Shown: piece by piece, positions 1 through 6,285 of the stretch
Layout of the letters: each line of letters opens with the position of its first letter
Position numbering within the stretch: the first letter of the stretch is position 1
DNA from: Anaerolineales bacterium
GTDB lineage: Bacteria > Chloroflexota > Anaerolineae > Anaerolineales > UBA4823
NCBI GenBank assembly: GCA_026415275.1
Contig: JAOAHK010000022.1
Location: 1 to 14,670 of the forward strand
Length of the DNA stretch: 14,670 bases
Reading direction: 5' to 3'
Made by a program: the position numbers and the translations under genes
Notes under the pieces: model-generated
Database searches by the model: none
Seen by the model: only the letters and a program-made list of their open reading frames with translations
What the model was told of the DNA's origin: nothing

Positions 1-1
1 C

Positions 2-361
2 CTATTCTATTTGCTCAAGCGCTTGCTGCGCGATACCCATCTACTTCTTCAAGCGCTTGACCTGCTCGAAGCGCTGATGAGTCTCGGAGAAGAATTGAAC
101 ATGCTCATGAAACCCGTCTTCAACACAACGGTCAAAGAGCTGGATCGCCTTGAACGTAAAGGTTATTTTGCCGTGCCCGGGAAGGCTTGGCATGCTCTAA
201 CCTCAGAGGTAACCCCAGATCAGGCAACTTTTACCGCCTTGCTCAAAACCCTGCGCGATCCGCAGGTGCGCGCCGGCTTAGCCCGCGTGCTCAACCTTCT
301 GAAAGTACTGGGTGAAATGCCCCAGAATTCTAACAATCATCACAATCAAAAAGGAGCATAA
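2..361 (+). CDS. DUF1641 family protein, 5' end outside the window
   Basis: The reading frame is open from the first bases of the window, so the true start probably lies upstream; a TTG at 11 is the first possible internal start. The product is a small, leucine-rich, helical protein. Its C-terminal half has the pattern LRDPQVRAGLARVLNLLKVLG, preceded by an acidic helix with ALMSLGEELNMLMKP, and this matches my recollection of DUF1641. That family has no established enzyme activity and is often found next to DsrE-like and rhodanese-like genes. It ends three bases before the next gene, whose Shine-Dalgarno AAGGAG (351-356) lies inside this coding region. It is therefore probably co-transcribed with the TusE-like gene. 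A structural or scaffolding role in sulfur transfer is only an inference from position. No signal peptide or membrane helix is visible in the part present. Confidence 0.75.
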   Translation, partial: LFYLLKRLLRDTHLLLQALDLLEALMSLGEELNMLMKPVFNTTVKELDRLERKGYFAVPGKAWHALTSEVTPDQATFTALLKTLRDPQVRAGLARVLNLLKVLGEMPQNSNNHHNQKGA

Positions 362-363
362 CC

Positions 364-672
364 ATGGCTACGAGTGTTTTAGAAAATATTCCCCTGAACG
401 AAGAAGGTTTCCTCACCGATCCATCAGTTTGGAATGAGGAAATCGCCAAGGCATTAGCCGAACAGGAAGGAATTGAACTGACCGAAAAGCACTGGGAAGT
501 GATTCGCTGGTGCCGTGAAGCTGCTGCTCGAAGCGGAGCCTCACCAACCCTGCGTCAAATCACCACCGGCACTGGGCTGAGCACTAAAGAATTATTTAAC
601 CTCTTCCCTAAAGGTCCGGCCAAGAAAGTCGCTCGAATTGCTGGACTTGGCAAACCAGAAGGCTGCATCTAA
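364..672 (+). CDS. TusE/DsrC-like sulfur relay protein with a single C-terminal cysteine
   Basis: The 102-residue product has the DsrC/TusE fold signature: the helix EKHWEVIRWCREAA, then LFNLFPKGPAKK, then the flexible C-terminal arm IAGLGKPEGCI. The penultimate Cys101 is the conserved persulfide-carrying residue (CysA). The second redox cysteine of true DsrC (CysB, eleven residues earlier) is Ala90. By established family knowledge, dissimilatory sulfite reductase partners need both cysteines to form the trisulfide, whereas TusE-type proteins work with one. This protein is therefore more likely a sulfurtransferase carrier than a DsrAB substrate. AAGGAG lies seven bases before the ATG. It sits between DUF1641 and DsrE2, two likely partners in passing persulfide sulfur. 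Its final acceptor, such as tRNA thiolation or another cofactor, cannot be told from the sequence. Confidence 0.9.
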   Translation: MATSVLENIPLNEEGFLTDPSVWNEEIAKALAEQEGIELTEKHWEVIRWCREAAARSGASPTLRQITTGTGLSTKELFNLFPKGPAKKVARIAGLGKPEGCI

Positions 673-684
673 AAAACTACGAGC

Positions 685-708
685 GGGAGACCACCTAATC
701 GGTCTCCC
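685..708 (+). other. Intercistronic hairpin between tusE-like and dsrE2
   Basis: GGGAGACC (685-692) and GGTCTCCC (701-708) form a perfect 8-bp stem with an 8-base loop. It lies just after the TusE-like stop codon. The following sequence is CTAAACCCTAATTT, so there is no clean U-tract. It may be a weak or leaky terminator, or a stem that protects the 3' end of the upstream message and sets a lower level of the DsrE2 transcript. Confidence 0.55.
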
Positions 709-741
709 CTAAACCCTAATTTGAAAGGAGAATGTTGAAAC

Positions 742-1239
742 ATGTCCGAAAACCGACACATGGCTTTCATTTGCTCAAAGGGGAACTTGGATATGGCTTA
801 CCCTGCCCTGATAATGGGTTGGGCTGCGTTGGGCAACGGTGTCGATGTAACGTTATTCTTCACCTTCTGGGGATTGGATTTGATCAATAAACATCGAGTT
901 GATCATTTGGAAATCGCTCCCGTGGGGATTACCAGCATGAAAACCGGCATGATGGGCTTTCCGGTAAACATGGGCATTCCCCAACTTGCTGGTGTATTGC
1001 CCGGCATGACTGCGGTTGCCACAAGCCTTATGAAGAAGAAAATGGAAGAGTTAGATGTCCCTCCGGTGCGAGAAATGCTGCAAATGCTGCACGATGCCGG
1101 GGCAAAGATTTACGGTTGCAAGATGACCGTAGATATGATGAAGCTCACCAAAGAAGACTTTCTCGATGTGGTAGACGGCGTGGTCACCGCCAGCGAGTTT
1201 ATCGACATCACTGAAGGCGCACAGATTATTTTTATCTAA
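742..1239 (+). CDS. DsrE2-like sulfur carrier protein (DsrE/DsrF superfamily)
   Basis: The 165-residue product begins with a beta strand ending in a conserved cysteine (AFICSKGNLDMAYPAL, Cys11). A second cysteine in KIYGCKMTVDMM (Cys126) lies in the region where DsrE-type proteins carry their active-site cysteine. The methionine- and glycine-rich stretch GMMGFPVNMGIPQLAG is typical of DsrE2/peroxiredoxin-like annotated members. By family knowledge these proteins bind persulfide and relay sulfur from rhodanese or TusA to acceptors. AAAGGAG (724-730) lies eleven bases before the ATG, slightly long, but the frame has a stop at 736-738, so no earlier start is possible. The gene is last in the DUF1641-TusE-DsrE2 set and is followed by an intrinsic terminator. 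No rhodanese or TusA gene is visible here; one may lie to the left. Confidence 0.88.
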   Translation: MSENRHMAFICSKGNLDMAYPALIMGWAALGNGVDVTLFFTFWGLDLINKHRVDHLEIAPVGITSMKTGMMGFPVNMGIPQLAGVLPGMTAVATSLMKKKMEELDVPPVREMLQMLHDAGAKIYGCKMTVDMMKLTKEDFLDVVDGVVTASEFIDITEGAQIIFI

Positions 1240-1250
1240 CCCTTTATGAG

Positions 1251-1285
1251 AACAGGGGCAAGAATCCTTTGCCCCTGTTGGTTTT
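1251..1285 (+). terminator. Intrinsic terminator after dsrE2
   Basis: AACAGGGGCAA (1251-1261) pairs perfectly with TTGCCCCTGTT (1269-1279), giving an 11-bp GC-rich stem with a 7-base loop, followed by GGTTTTC. It lies 12 bases after the dsrE2 stop codon and closes the sulfur-carrier cluster. Confidence 0.85.
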
Positions 1286-1412
1286 CTCAAGGAAGTTTTT
1301 GGTAACCAAGACAATTCTGGGCTTTTTTCTTATTCCGGATAACCGAATCAACTCCTGATGTTATTTTCCGAGCACCGCAATCAAATTTTGAAGTTTGATC
1401 GCCCGATCTTCC

Positions 1413-1586
1413 TCAAGGACGAAAAACGTATTCAGAGGCATCCAAGACCTCAATTCCCACAATTTTTCCATCAGGTGAATAGTTAATTGCCACTTCTTCT
1501 GATAGGCGTTGGGTTGTCATCTCAGTTGATCCATCGCTAAGACGAATATATAGCGCATCCACTTCAGGGTCATAGAAAATTTTCAT
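1413..1586 (-). CDS. DUF2283 family protein (possible antitoxin-like partner), 57 aa
   Basis: I translated the minus strand by hand. ATG at 1586-1584 is preceded by GAGGAG and starts MKIFYDPEVDALYIRLSDGS, the hallmark opening of DUF2283, followed by a strand containing PDGKIVGIEVLDAS. The frame closes with TGA at 1415-1413 after FRP. In another frame the sequence after this point continues as LEEDRAIKLQNLIAVLGK to a stop at 1361, so the C terminus may itself have suffered a one-base frameshift. DUF2283 genes commonly follow DUF4258 genes, and the pair is often treated as toxin-antitoxin-like, although the biochemistry is poorly defined. Here it starts 18 bases after the end of the broken DUF4258 gene on the same strand. 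It is shorter than most family members. Confidence 0.75.
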   Translation of the reverse strand: MKIFYDPEVDALYIRLSDGSTEMTTQRLSEEVAINYSPDGKIVGIEVLDASEYVFRP

Positions 1587-1604
1587 ATTCTCCTCTTCAG
1601 TTAG

Positions 1605-1857
1605 TTAAGAGTAAAATGTATAAACCGTCACTACAGTAATCTTCTCCGGCTCGTCTGCAATGATAGCCAAAACCTGTTTTATTTGGAAAAATCGGTTTCC
1701 CCACAAGCGTTCATATTGAAAATTTTACCGGCATCCGATTCGACCTGCTTTGCAGGGACATACTCTCCTGAACAAATAGTTCTATCACTTCTTCCCTAGT
1801 TGCTCCTCGTTCGAACATTTGGAGTAAAGCGTGTTGTGAAAAGCGGATCGGTTTCAT
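1605..1857 (-). pseudogene. Frameshifted DUF4258 family gene (toxin-like partner of DUF2283)
   Basis: Starting at ATG 1857-1855, the minus strand reads MKPIRFSQHALLQMFERGAT followed by REEVIELFVQE. This is the conserved N terminus of DUF4258, including the S-x-H-A-x-x-x-M-x-E-R-G-A motif. The frame then fails. The expected middle, YVPAKQ, is found in a second frame that runs to FSK and a stop. The expected C-terminal strands, IKQVLAIIADEPEKITVV then TVYTFYS and stop, are found in a third frame ending at 1605. At least two frameshifts are therefore needed to rebuild the family sequence. The gene is either truly decayed or the assembled sequence carries indels here. It directly precedes the DUF2283 gene in the usual order for this pair. 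Confidence 0.8.
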
Positions 1858-1949
1858 TACTACTTCCCAAAACCTAAAACACCTTATCTCAATTGATACT
1901 TGTCAAGAAAATTTTACAAAAATGAAATCTCATAGCACTTTTGAATCCA

Positions 1950-1981
1950 TGACATTTGTCAGGCTTGATTTCAATTGAAAT
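1950..1981. promoter_or_regulatory. Two palindromes upstream of the GntR gene
   Basis: TGACATTTGTCA (1950-1961, 5-bp arms, 2-base spacer) and the perfect 14-bp palindrome ATTTCAATTGAAAT (1968-1981) lie side by side 56-87 bases before the GntR start. The core TCAATTGA of the second also occurs at 1889-1896. The second palindrome overlaps a candidate -35 element. They could be operators for this or another regulator; the binding protein is unknown. Confidence 0.4.
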
Positions 1982-1993
1982 TCTTGCTACACT
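1965..1993 (+). promoter_or_regulatory. Candidate promoter of the GntR-GRE operon
   Basis: TTGATT (1965-1970), a 17-base spacer and TACACT (1988-1993) give a moderate sigma-70-like promoter. The predicted start of transcription near 2000 would place the TGGT-N3-ACCA site in the early leader. Other hexamer choices here are possible, for example TATAAC at 1993-1998, so the assignment is weak. Confidence 0.35.
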
Positions 1994-2013
1994 ATAACCA
2001 ATCAAATTGGCTG

Positions 2014-2026
2014 GTGGTTTTACCAC
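2014..2026. promoter_or_regulatory. FadR-type GntR operator, TGGTTTTACCA
   Basis: GTGGT-TTT-ACCAC is a perfect inverted repeat whose core TGGT-N3-ACCA agrees with the established operator form of FadR-subfamily GntR regulators (T.GT-N3-AC.A). It lies just before the AGGAGG ribosome binding site of the GntR gene, an ideal place for autorepression of the whole operon. It also argues that translation starts at GTG 2037 and not at the TTG at 2007, which would put the site inside the coding region. Confidence 0.7.
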
Positions 2027-2036
2027 AGGAGGAAAC

Positions 2037-2789
2037 GTGGACATCTTACTCGAACCTGTCCAAGTGCAAAGCCTCAAAGAGGCGTGCATCACCAAGCTCC
2101 AAGAACTGATTCTCTCTGGTAAATTAAAAATCGGGCAAGCGTTGCCTCCCGAACGACGTCTGGCGGAGCAATTGGGTGTCAGCCGCCCAGTGCTCCATGA
2201 AGCACTGGTCGATCTCGCCGGCAAAGGGCTGGTCACTATTGTTCCGCGCCGTGGTGCCTTTGTCAGCGATTTCCGCACTAGCGGATCGCTCGCCATGCTG
2301 ACTGCACTCATCTCCTATCGCAACGGTGAACTCGATCAGCCATTCTTAGAGAGTTTGCTCCAGATGCGCTTGCTGATGGAAGTCGAAACCGCCCGTTTGG
2401 CAGCCATTCATCCCACTCCAGAACAACTTGAGCAATTCCACGATCTCATAGAACAGGAACAGCAAGTCAACCGCCAAGACAGCCGAGCTCTGGCAGAACT
2501 CGATTTTAGCTTCCATCAATTGATTGCCATCGCATCAGGGAACCTTGTTTACCCCTTAGTAATCAACTCCTTCAAGCCCGTTTACACCAATCTCACCAGC
2601 CGCTTTTTCAAACATCACCTCGGCGATGGCGTGATCGATGAAGTCTTCCATTTCCATCGCCAATTGGTCACAGCCATCGAAAGTCTCAATCCCCACTTGG
2701 CATCGATGATCATGAGTGAAATGCTGCTTCACGGCGCCCGCTATTTGATGTCCATTTACGGAGGCAAAAATGGCAACCCTAACCTGTGA
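2037..2789 (+). CDS. FadR-subfamily GntR transcriptional regulator (HTH plus FCD domain)
   Basis: I chose GTG 2037 because AGGAGG (2027-2032) sits four bases before it; the frame could be extended to TTG 2007 without any SD. The 250-residue product has an N-terminal winged helix (about residues 10-78, with PPERRLAEQLGVSRPVLHEAL and the wing GLVTIVPRRGAFV). A C-terminal all-helical FCD domain follows (about 95-240). Candidate metal- or ligand-binding residues typical of FCD are Asp156 and His160 (DFSFH), His207 and His232. FCD regulators respond to small organic acids. The last 20 bases overlap the start of the glycyl radical enzyme gene. It is therefore almost certainly the local regulator of that operon and of itself through the TGGT-N3-ACCA site. 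The ligand is probably the substrate or product of the radical enzyme. Confidence 0.9.
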   Translation: MDILLEPVQVQSLKEACITKLQELILSGKLKIGQALPPERRLAEQLGVSRPVLHEALVDLAGKGLVTIVPRRGAFVSDFRTSGSLAMLTALISYRNGELDQPFLESLLQMRLLMEVETARLAAIHPTPEQLEQFHDLIEQEQQVNRQDSRALAELDFSFHQLIAIASGNLVYPLVINSFKPVYTNLTSRFFKHHLGDGVIDEVFHFHRQLVTAIESLNPHLASMIMSEMLLHGARYLMSIYGGKNGNPNL

Positions 2790-5292
2790 ACCCCCCAAAG
2801 CGAAATATACCATCAAAACCCCTTACAACCTTTCACCCCGCATTCAATGGCTGCGAGATTACTATTTTCAAGGCGTCAAGCGACGCTGGAACAACGAAGC
2901 CATCTCCTGGACGACTGGCACCCCGTGGGATTTTCAATTTGAGGAAATTTCCTATTACATCGTTCCCGAAACCTATGCCTTTTTCCCGACCTTTCGTTCT
3001 TGCTTTATCCAAAACGCTCGACCGGTAAAACTCCACCCCGATTTTTGGAAATGGAGCTTACCCGAACGGCGCGCATGGTTCGTGCGCGAGGTGATGGTCA
3101 ATTACATGCCCCATGAAATCCTACCCGGTGACCTGATCGCTGGTGCCCGCTTTAACGTTCAAACCTCCACCTGCTTGAACAAAGCCGAAGCAAAGCAATA
3201 TGAGAAATGGGTTTACAGCAAAAATGGCACTCGTCAAGCTGCCAAGTGGTTTCACGATCACGGCTATGGCAACGCCGGCTGCACCGATGGTCACCTCATC
3301 CCCGATTATGCCCGCGTCATTCACAAAGGTTGGAAGGACATCTACGCCGAATTAGAACAACGCTACCATAACCTTTCTCCAAAAGAGCAGAAGGGGCGGA
3401 AAGGGGCTCAATTGCGCGCCATGCTCACTGCGGCAACTATGGCACGCGACGTCGCCCAAAAGTACCGTGAGGAATGTCTGCGCTTAGCAGAAAATGAACA
3501 AGACGAGATTCGTCAAGCCGAGCTGTTACAAATGGCAGACAATCTCAGCCGCGTTCCATGGGAGCCAGCGCAAACCTTTTGGGAAGCCATCCAATCGCTC
3601 TGGCTGACTCATATGCTGATCATGAGTGAGGAAAATTACCCTGGGCCCGGTCTATCCTTTGGCCGCATTGATCAGTATCTCTATCCGCTATGGAAAAAGT
3701 CGCTGGATGAGGGGATGGATCGCGAATTTGGCAAGGAAATCCTAAAATGCTTTTGGGTGCATTGCAACACAGCTTACGACAATCTCATTCGCACCGGTGG
3801 CAACCAAGGCATCACCGCCGGTTACGGTCAATTGCTCACCCTTTCAGGGATGGGTCCCGCTGGACGTGACATGACCAACGACCTAACCTATGCCATCCTC
3901 GAAGTGATCGATGAGATGTCCCCCATTTTGGAACCGAAACCCAATGTGCGCCTCCATCGCAATACGCCAGACGAATTGCTGGACAAAATCGTAGAGATGA
4001 TCGCTGCCAGCCAGGGATCACCTTTTTTGCTTAACTTCGACGAGCGTTCGATGGCCGGGATGCTGCGCGAAGCCAAGAAAGCGAACGTGGAGCATCTGAT
4101 CAACGAAAACAATGTCTTCGAATACGCCCCGGTTGGTTGCTTGGAAAACACCATGGTCGGCAACGATCGCTCTGGAACGGTGGACTTAAACCTCAACCTC
4201 CTCAAAGCAGTCGAGCTAGCTTTGACGGGCGGATACGATCTCATCCCCTACACCGACGAGATGACCGGCAAGACGGATCCGCGCATTCGGTTCGGTCCCG
4301 ATACGGGTGACGCCACCCGATTCCAAACTTTTGAAGAATTCTGGCAAGCCTACGCCACCCAAACCGCCTTTATCGTCAAGAAAATCGTCGAACTCTTCGA
4401 ACAAACCGAGCGAGTCATTGCCACGTTCTCCCCTACCCCTTACCTTTCGTGCTTGGTGCGCGGCTGTGCCGAGAAAGGTTTGGATGTTACCCAAGGTGGG
4501 GCAGAGTTGTGGTTTGCCACCATCGAAGGCGTAACTTTTGCCACAACCGTCGACTCCCTGCTCACCATCAAATATTTGGTTTATGACAAAAGAATCTGCG
4601 ATATGGCAGAGCTTATCCAAGCCCTCAAAGATAATTGGGTAGGGCATGAAGTCCTTCAAGCCCAAGCCCTAAATAAAGCCCCGAAATACGGCCGCGATGA
4701 CGACGCAGCCGATGAAATGGCAAAGCGGGTGATGGAATTATGGACAGAGGAAACATGGAAGCACAAAACCCGCTATACCGGCCGGCAAATGCGTCCGGGA
4801 ATGCTCTCATGGAATTATTGGGTTGCCGACTCGTTCATCCTGCCTGCTAGTCCCGATGGGCGGCCACGGGGCAAATTCCTCTCGAACGCGCTTTGCCCCT
4901 CTAACGGCGCCGACATCAACGGGCCTACAGCAAACGTTAACTCGGTTGGCAAGGCATTAGGTGGCAAGAGCAAAAATGGCGGTGGAGATTGGGAGAAATA
5001 TATCAACTACTTGCCTAACGGCGGCAGCCACACGATGACGTTTAGCCCTTCCATTTTGCGCGATCCGGAGCACCGCCAAAAGTTTAAGGCTTTCTTGCGC
5101 GGCTATATCGAAAACGGTGGCACCGCCTTGCAGATCAACATGCTCGACGCCGACATCCTGCGCGATGCCCAAAAGCACCCGGAAAATTACCGACACTTGT
5201 TGGTGCGTGTCACCGGCTATAACGCTTATTTCACTTCAATCGGCAAAGAACTACAAGATGAGATCATCGCTCGCGAAGCTCACCGCATGTAG
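2770..5292 (+). CDS. Glycyl radical enzyme of the GCxE type (PFL superfamily), substrate unassigned
   Basis: The 840-residue product has both hallmarks of the superfamily. The thiyl-radical cysteine is Cys457 in APVGCLENTMVGN, with the acid/base Glu459, and the radical-bearing glycine is Gly816 in RVTGYNAYF, 24 residues from the C terminus. True pyruvate formate-lyase has adjacent cysteines and no GCxE, so this belongs to the dehydratase, decarboxylase and lyase branch. The Asp that glycerol dehydratase carries 14 residues after its cysteine is Val471 here, and the usual SNGH-type barrel segment is EENYPGPGLSFGR (near residue 290). A canonical diol dehydratase is therefore unlikely. Arylacetate decarboxylases and other C-C or C-S lyases stay open. 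GGAGG lies five bases before ATG 2770, which overlaps the regulator gene. The dedicated activase follows after six bases. The enzyme would be cytoplasmic and destroyed by oxygen. Confidence 0.9.
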   Translation: MATLTCEPPKAKYTIKTPYNLSPRIQWLRDYYFQGVKRRWNNEAISWTTGTPWDFQFEEISYYIVPETYAFFPTFRSCFIQNARPVKLHPDFWKWSLPERRAWFVREVMVNYMPHEILPGDLIAGARFNVQTSTCLNKAEAKQYEKWVYSKNGTRQAAKWFHDHGYGNAGCTDGHLIPDYARVIHKGWKDIYAELEQRYHNLSPKEQKGRKGAQLRAMLTAATMARDVAQKYREECLRLAENEQDEIRQAELLQMADNLSRVPWEPAQTFWEAIQSLWLTHMLIMSEENYPGPGLSFGRIDQYLYPLWKKSLDEGMDREFGKEILKCFWVHCNTAYDNLIRTGGNQGITAGYGQLLTLSGMGPAGRDMTNDLTYAILEVIDEMSPILEPKPNVRLHRNTPDELLDKIVEMIAASQGSPFLLNFDERSMAGMLREAKKANVEHLINENNVFEYAPVGCLENTMVGNDRSGTVDLNLNLLKAVELALTGGYDLIPYTDEMTGKTDPRIRFGPDTGDATRFQTFEEFWQAYATQTAFIVKKIVELFEQTERVIATFSPTPYLSCLVRGCAEKGLDVTQGGAELWFATIEGVTFATTVDSLLTIKYLVYDKRICDMAELIQALKDNWVGHEVLQAQALNKAPKYGRDDDAADEMAKRVMELWTEETWKHKTRYTGRQMRPGMLSWNYWVADSFILPASPDGRPRGKFLSNALCPSNGADINGPTANVNSVGKALGGKSKNGGGDWEKYINYLPNGGSHTMTFSPSILRDPEHRQKFKAFLRGYIENGGTALQINMLDADILRDAQKHPENYRHLLVRVTGYNAYFTSIGKELQDEIIAREAHRM

Positions 5293-5298
5293 GTAATC

Positions 5299-6285
5299 AT
5301 GAACTCTCTAACCGCCCGCATTCTCCATCTGCAGCGCTTCTCTACCGAAGATGGGCCTGGAATCCGCACCACCGTGTTCTTCAAAGGCTGCCCCCTGCGC
5401 TGTGCTTGGTGCCACAATCCTGAAAGCCTGCTTCCTAACTCCCAAATTCAGTGGCTAGAAACACGCTGTATTGGTTGCAATACATGCATTCAAACCTGTC
5501 CAGAGGGTAATTTAAGACGCAACGCAGATGGCAGTCTGCGCATTGATCGAGAACACTGTCTGGCTTGCGGACAATGTGTCGAAGCCTGCCCTGCCAATGC
5601 CTTGGAGATGCTCGGTCGAACCATCACACTTGAAGAATTGCTCGCCGAGGTGATTAAGGACCGCAGTTATTACGAAACCTCAGGGGGCGGAGTGACCGCC
5701 TCCGGTGGCGAACCCGGATTGCAGCCTGAATTTGTTGCCGAGTTTTTCCGCCAATTGAAAATGGAAAATATCTGCACCGCCTTTGACACCTGCGGCTTAA
5801 TCGCAACCACTGCCTTTGAGAAAATTCTTCCTTACACTGATTGGCTGCTCTTTGACATCAAGGAAATCGATGACGAGAAACATCGCCGCTTTACCTCGCA
5901 GAGCAACCAGCGCATCTTTCAAAACCTACTCAGAATCGCCGAGTGGATGCCGAGTCTACCCCATTTGCATTTGTGGATTCGCACCCCATTGATTCCCGGC
6001 GCAACCGCTCGCCCCGACAATGTAGCAGGCATAGGCGCATTCCTCGCCCAGCACCTCAACGGCAAAGTCGAGCGTTGGGAATTGTGTGCCTTCAACAACC
6101 TCTGTAGGGACAAATATCGCCGTTTGGGCATAGAGTGGGAATACCAAAATACCCCCTTACTGACCGCCGAAGAATTGACAGCGCTCACCGAAGCTGCTCG
6201 TTGCTCGGGTTTTCCGGGCGAACTCATCATCCCAAGCGGCGCAACGCGTGTTCCAGTTCTAGAAAGCGAAGGAGAAGCCCTATGA
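5299..6285 (+). CDS. Glycyl radical enzyme activating enzyme (radical SAM, two extra 4Fe-4S clusters)
   Basis: The 328-residue product has the radical-SAM motif C31-x3-C35-x2-C38 (GCPLRCAWCHNPE) after STEDGPGIRTTVFFKG. A ferredoxin-like insert of two CxxCxxCxxxC sets follows, at Cys57/60/63/67 and Cys87/90/93/97. Further on are SGGGVTASGGEPGLQPEF, the SAM-binding GGEP region, and FDIKEID. By family knowledge it reductively cleaves S-adenosylmethionine and abstracts hydrogen from the glycine of its partner, here Gly816. The two auxiliary clusters are typical of activases of non-PFL radical enzymes such as those for glycerol, choline or arylacetate substrates. That agrees with the GCxE type of its neighbour. 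The Shine-Dalgarno before ATG 5299 is weak, so translation is probably coupled to the enzyme gene. It overlaps the next gene by four bases. Confidence 0.93.
   Translation: MNSLTARILHLQRFSTEDGPGIRTTVFFKGCPLRCAWCHNPESLLPNSQIQWLETRCIGCNTCIQTCPEGNLRRNADGSLRIDREHCLACGQCVEACPANALEMLGRTITLEELLAEVIKDRSYYETSGGGVTASGGEPGLQPEFVAEFFRQLKMENICTAFDTCGLIATTAFEKILPYTDWLLFDIKEIDDEKHRRFTSQSNQRIFQNLLRIAEWMPSLPHLHLWIRTPLIPGATARPDNVAGIGAFLAQHLNGKVERWELCAFNNLCRDKYRRLGIEWEYQNTPLLTAEELTALTEAARCSGFPGELIIPSGATRVPVLESEGEAL

Noticed and set aside
364..672. True DsrC working with dissimilatory sulfite reductase
   Set aside because: The second redox cysteine is Ala90, and no dsrAB gene is in the window.
1885..1910. TTGACA on the minus strand (1906-1901) as a promoter for the DUF4258/DUF2283 pair
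   Set aside because: No -10 hexamer occurs at 16-18 bases; the nearest candidate (TAAGGT) is 14 bases away.
2007..2036. TTG start that would lengthen the GntR regulator by ten residues
   Set aside because: It has no Shine-Dalgarno and would place both AGGAGG and the operator repeat inside the coding region. GTG 2037 has an ideal site.
1889..2311. Minus-strand open frame of 140 codons opposite the GntR gene
   Set aside because: Its sequence is low-complexity and unlike any family, and it lies opposite a clear GntR coding region.
2770..5292. Pyruvate formate-lyase or a microcompartment choline/propanediol enzyme
   Set aside because: It has GCLE instead of adjacent cysteines, and there are no shell protein, alcohol or aldehyde dehydrogenase genes nearby.
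6135..6281. Upstream extension of the split-barrel gene into the activase gene
   Set aside because: The extra residues are arginine- and serine-rich noise read out of frame from the activase. ATG 6282 has AAGGAGA and an ATGA overlap.
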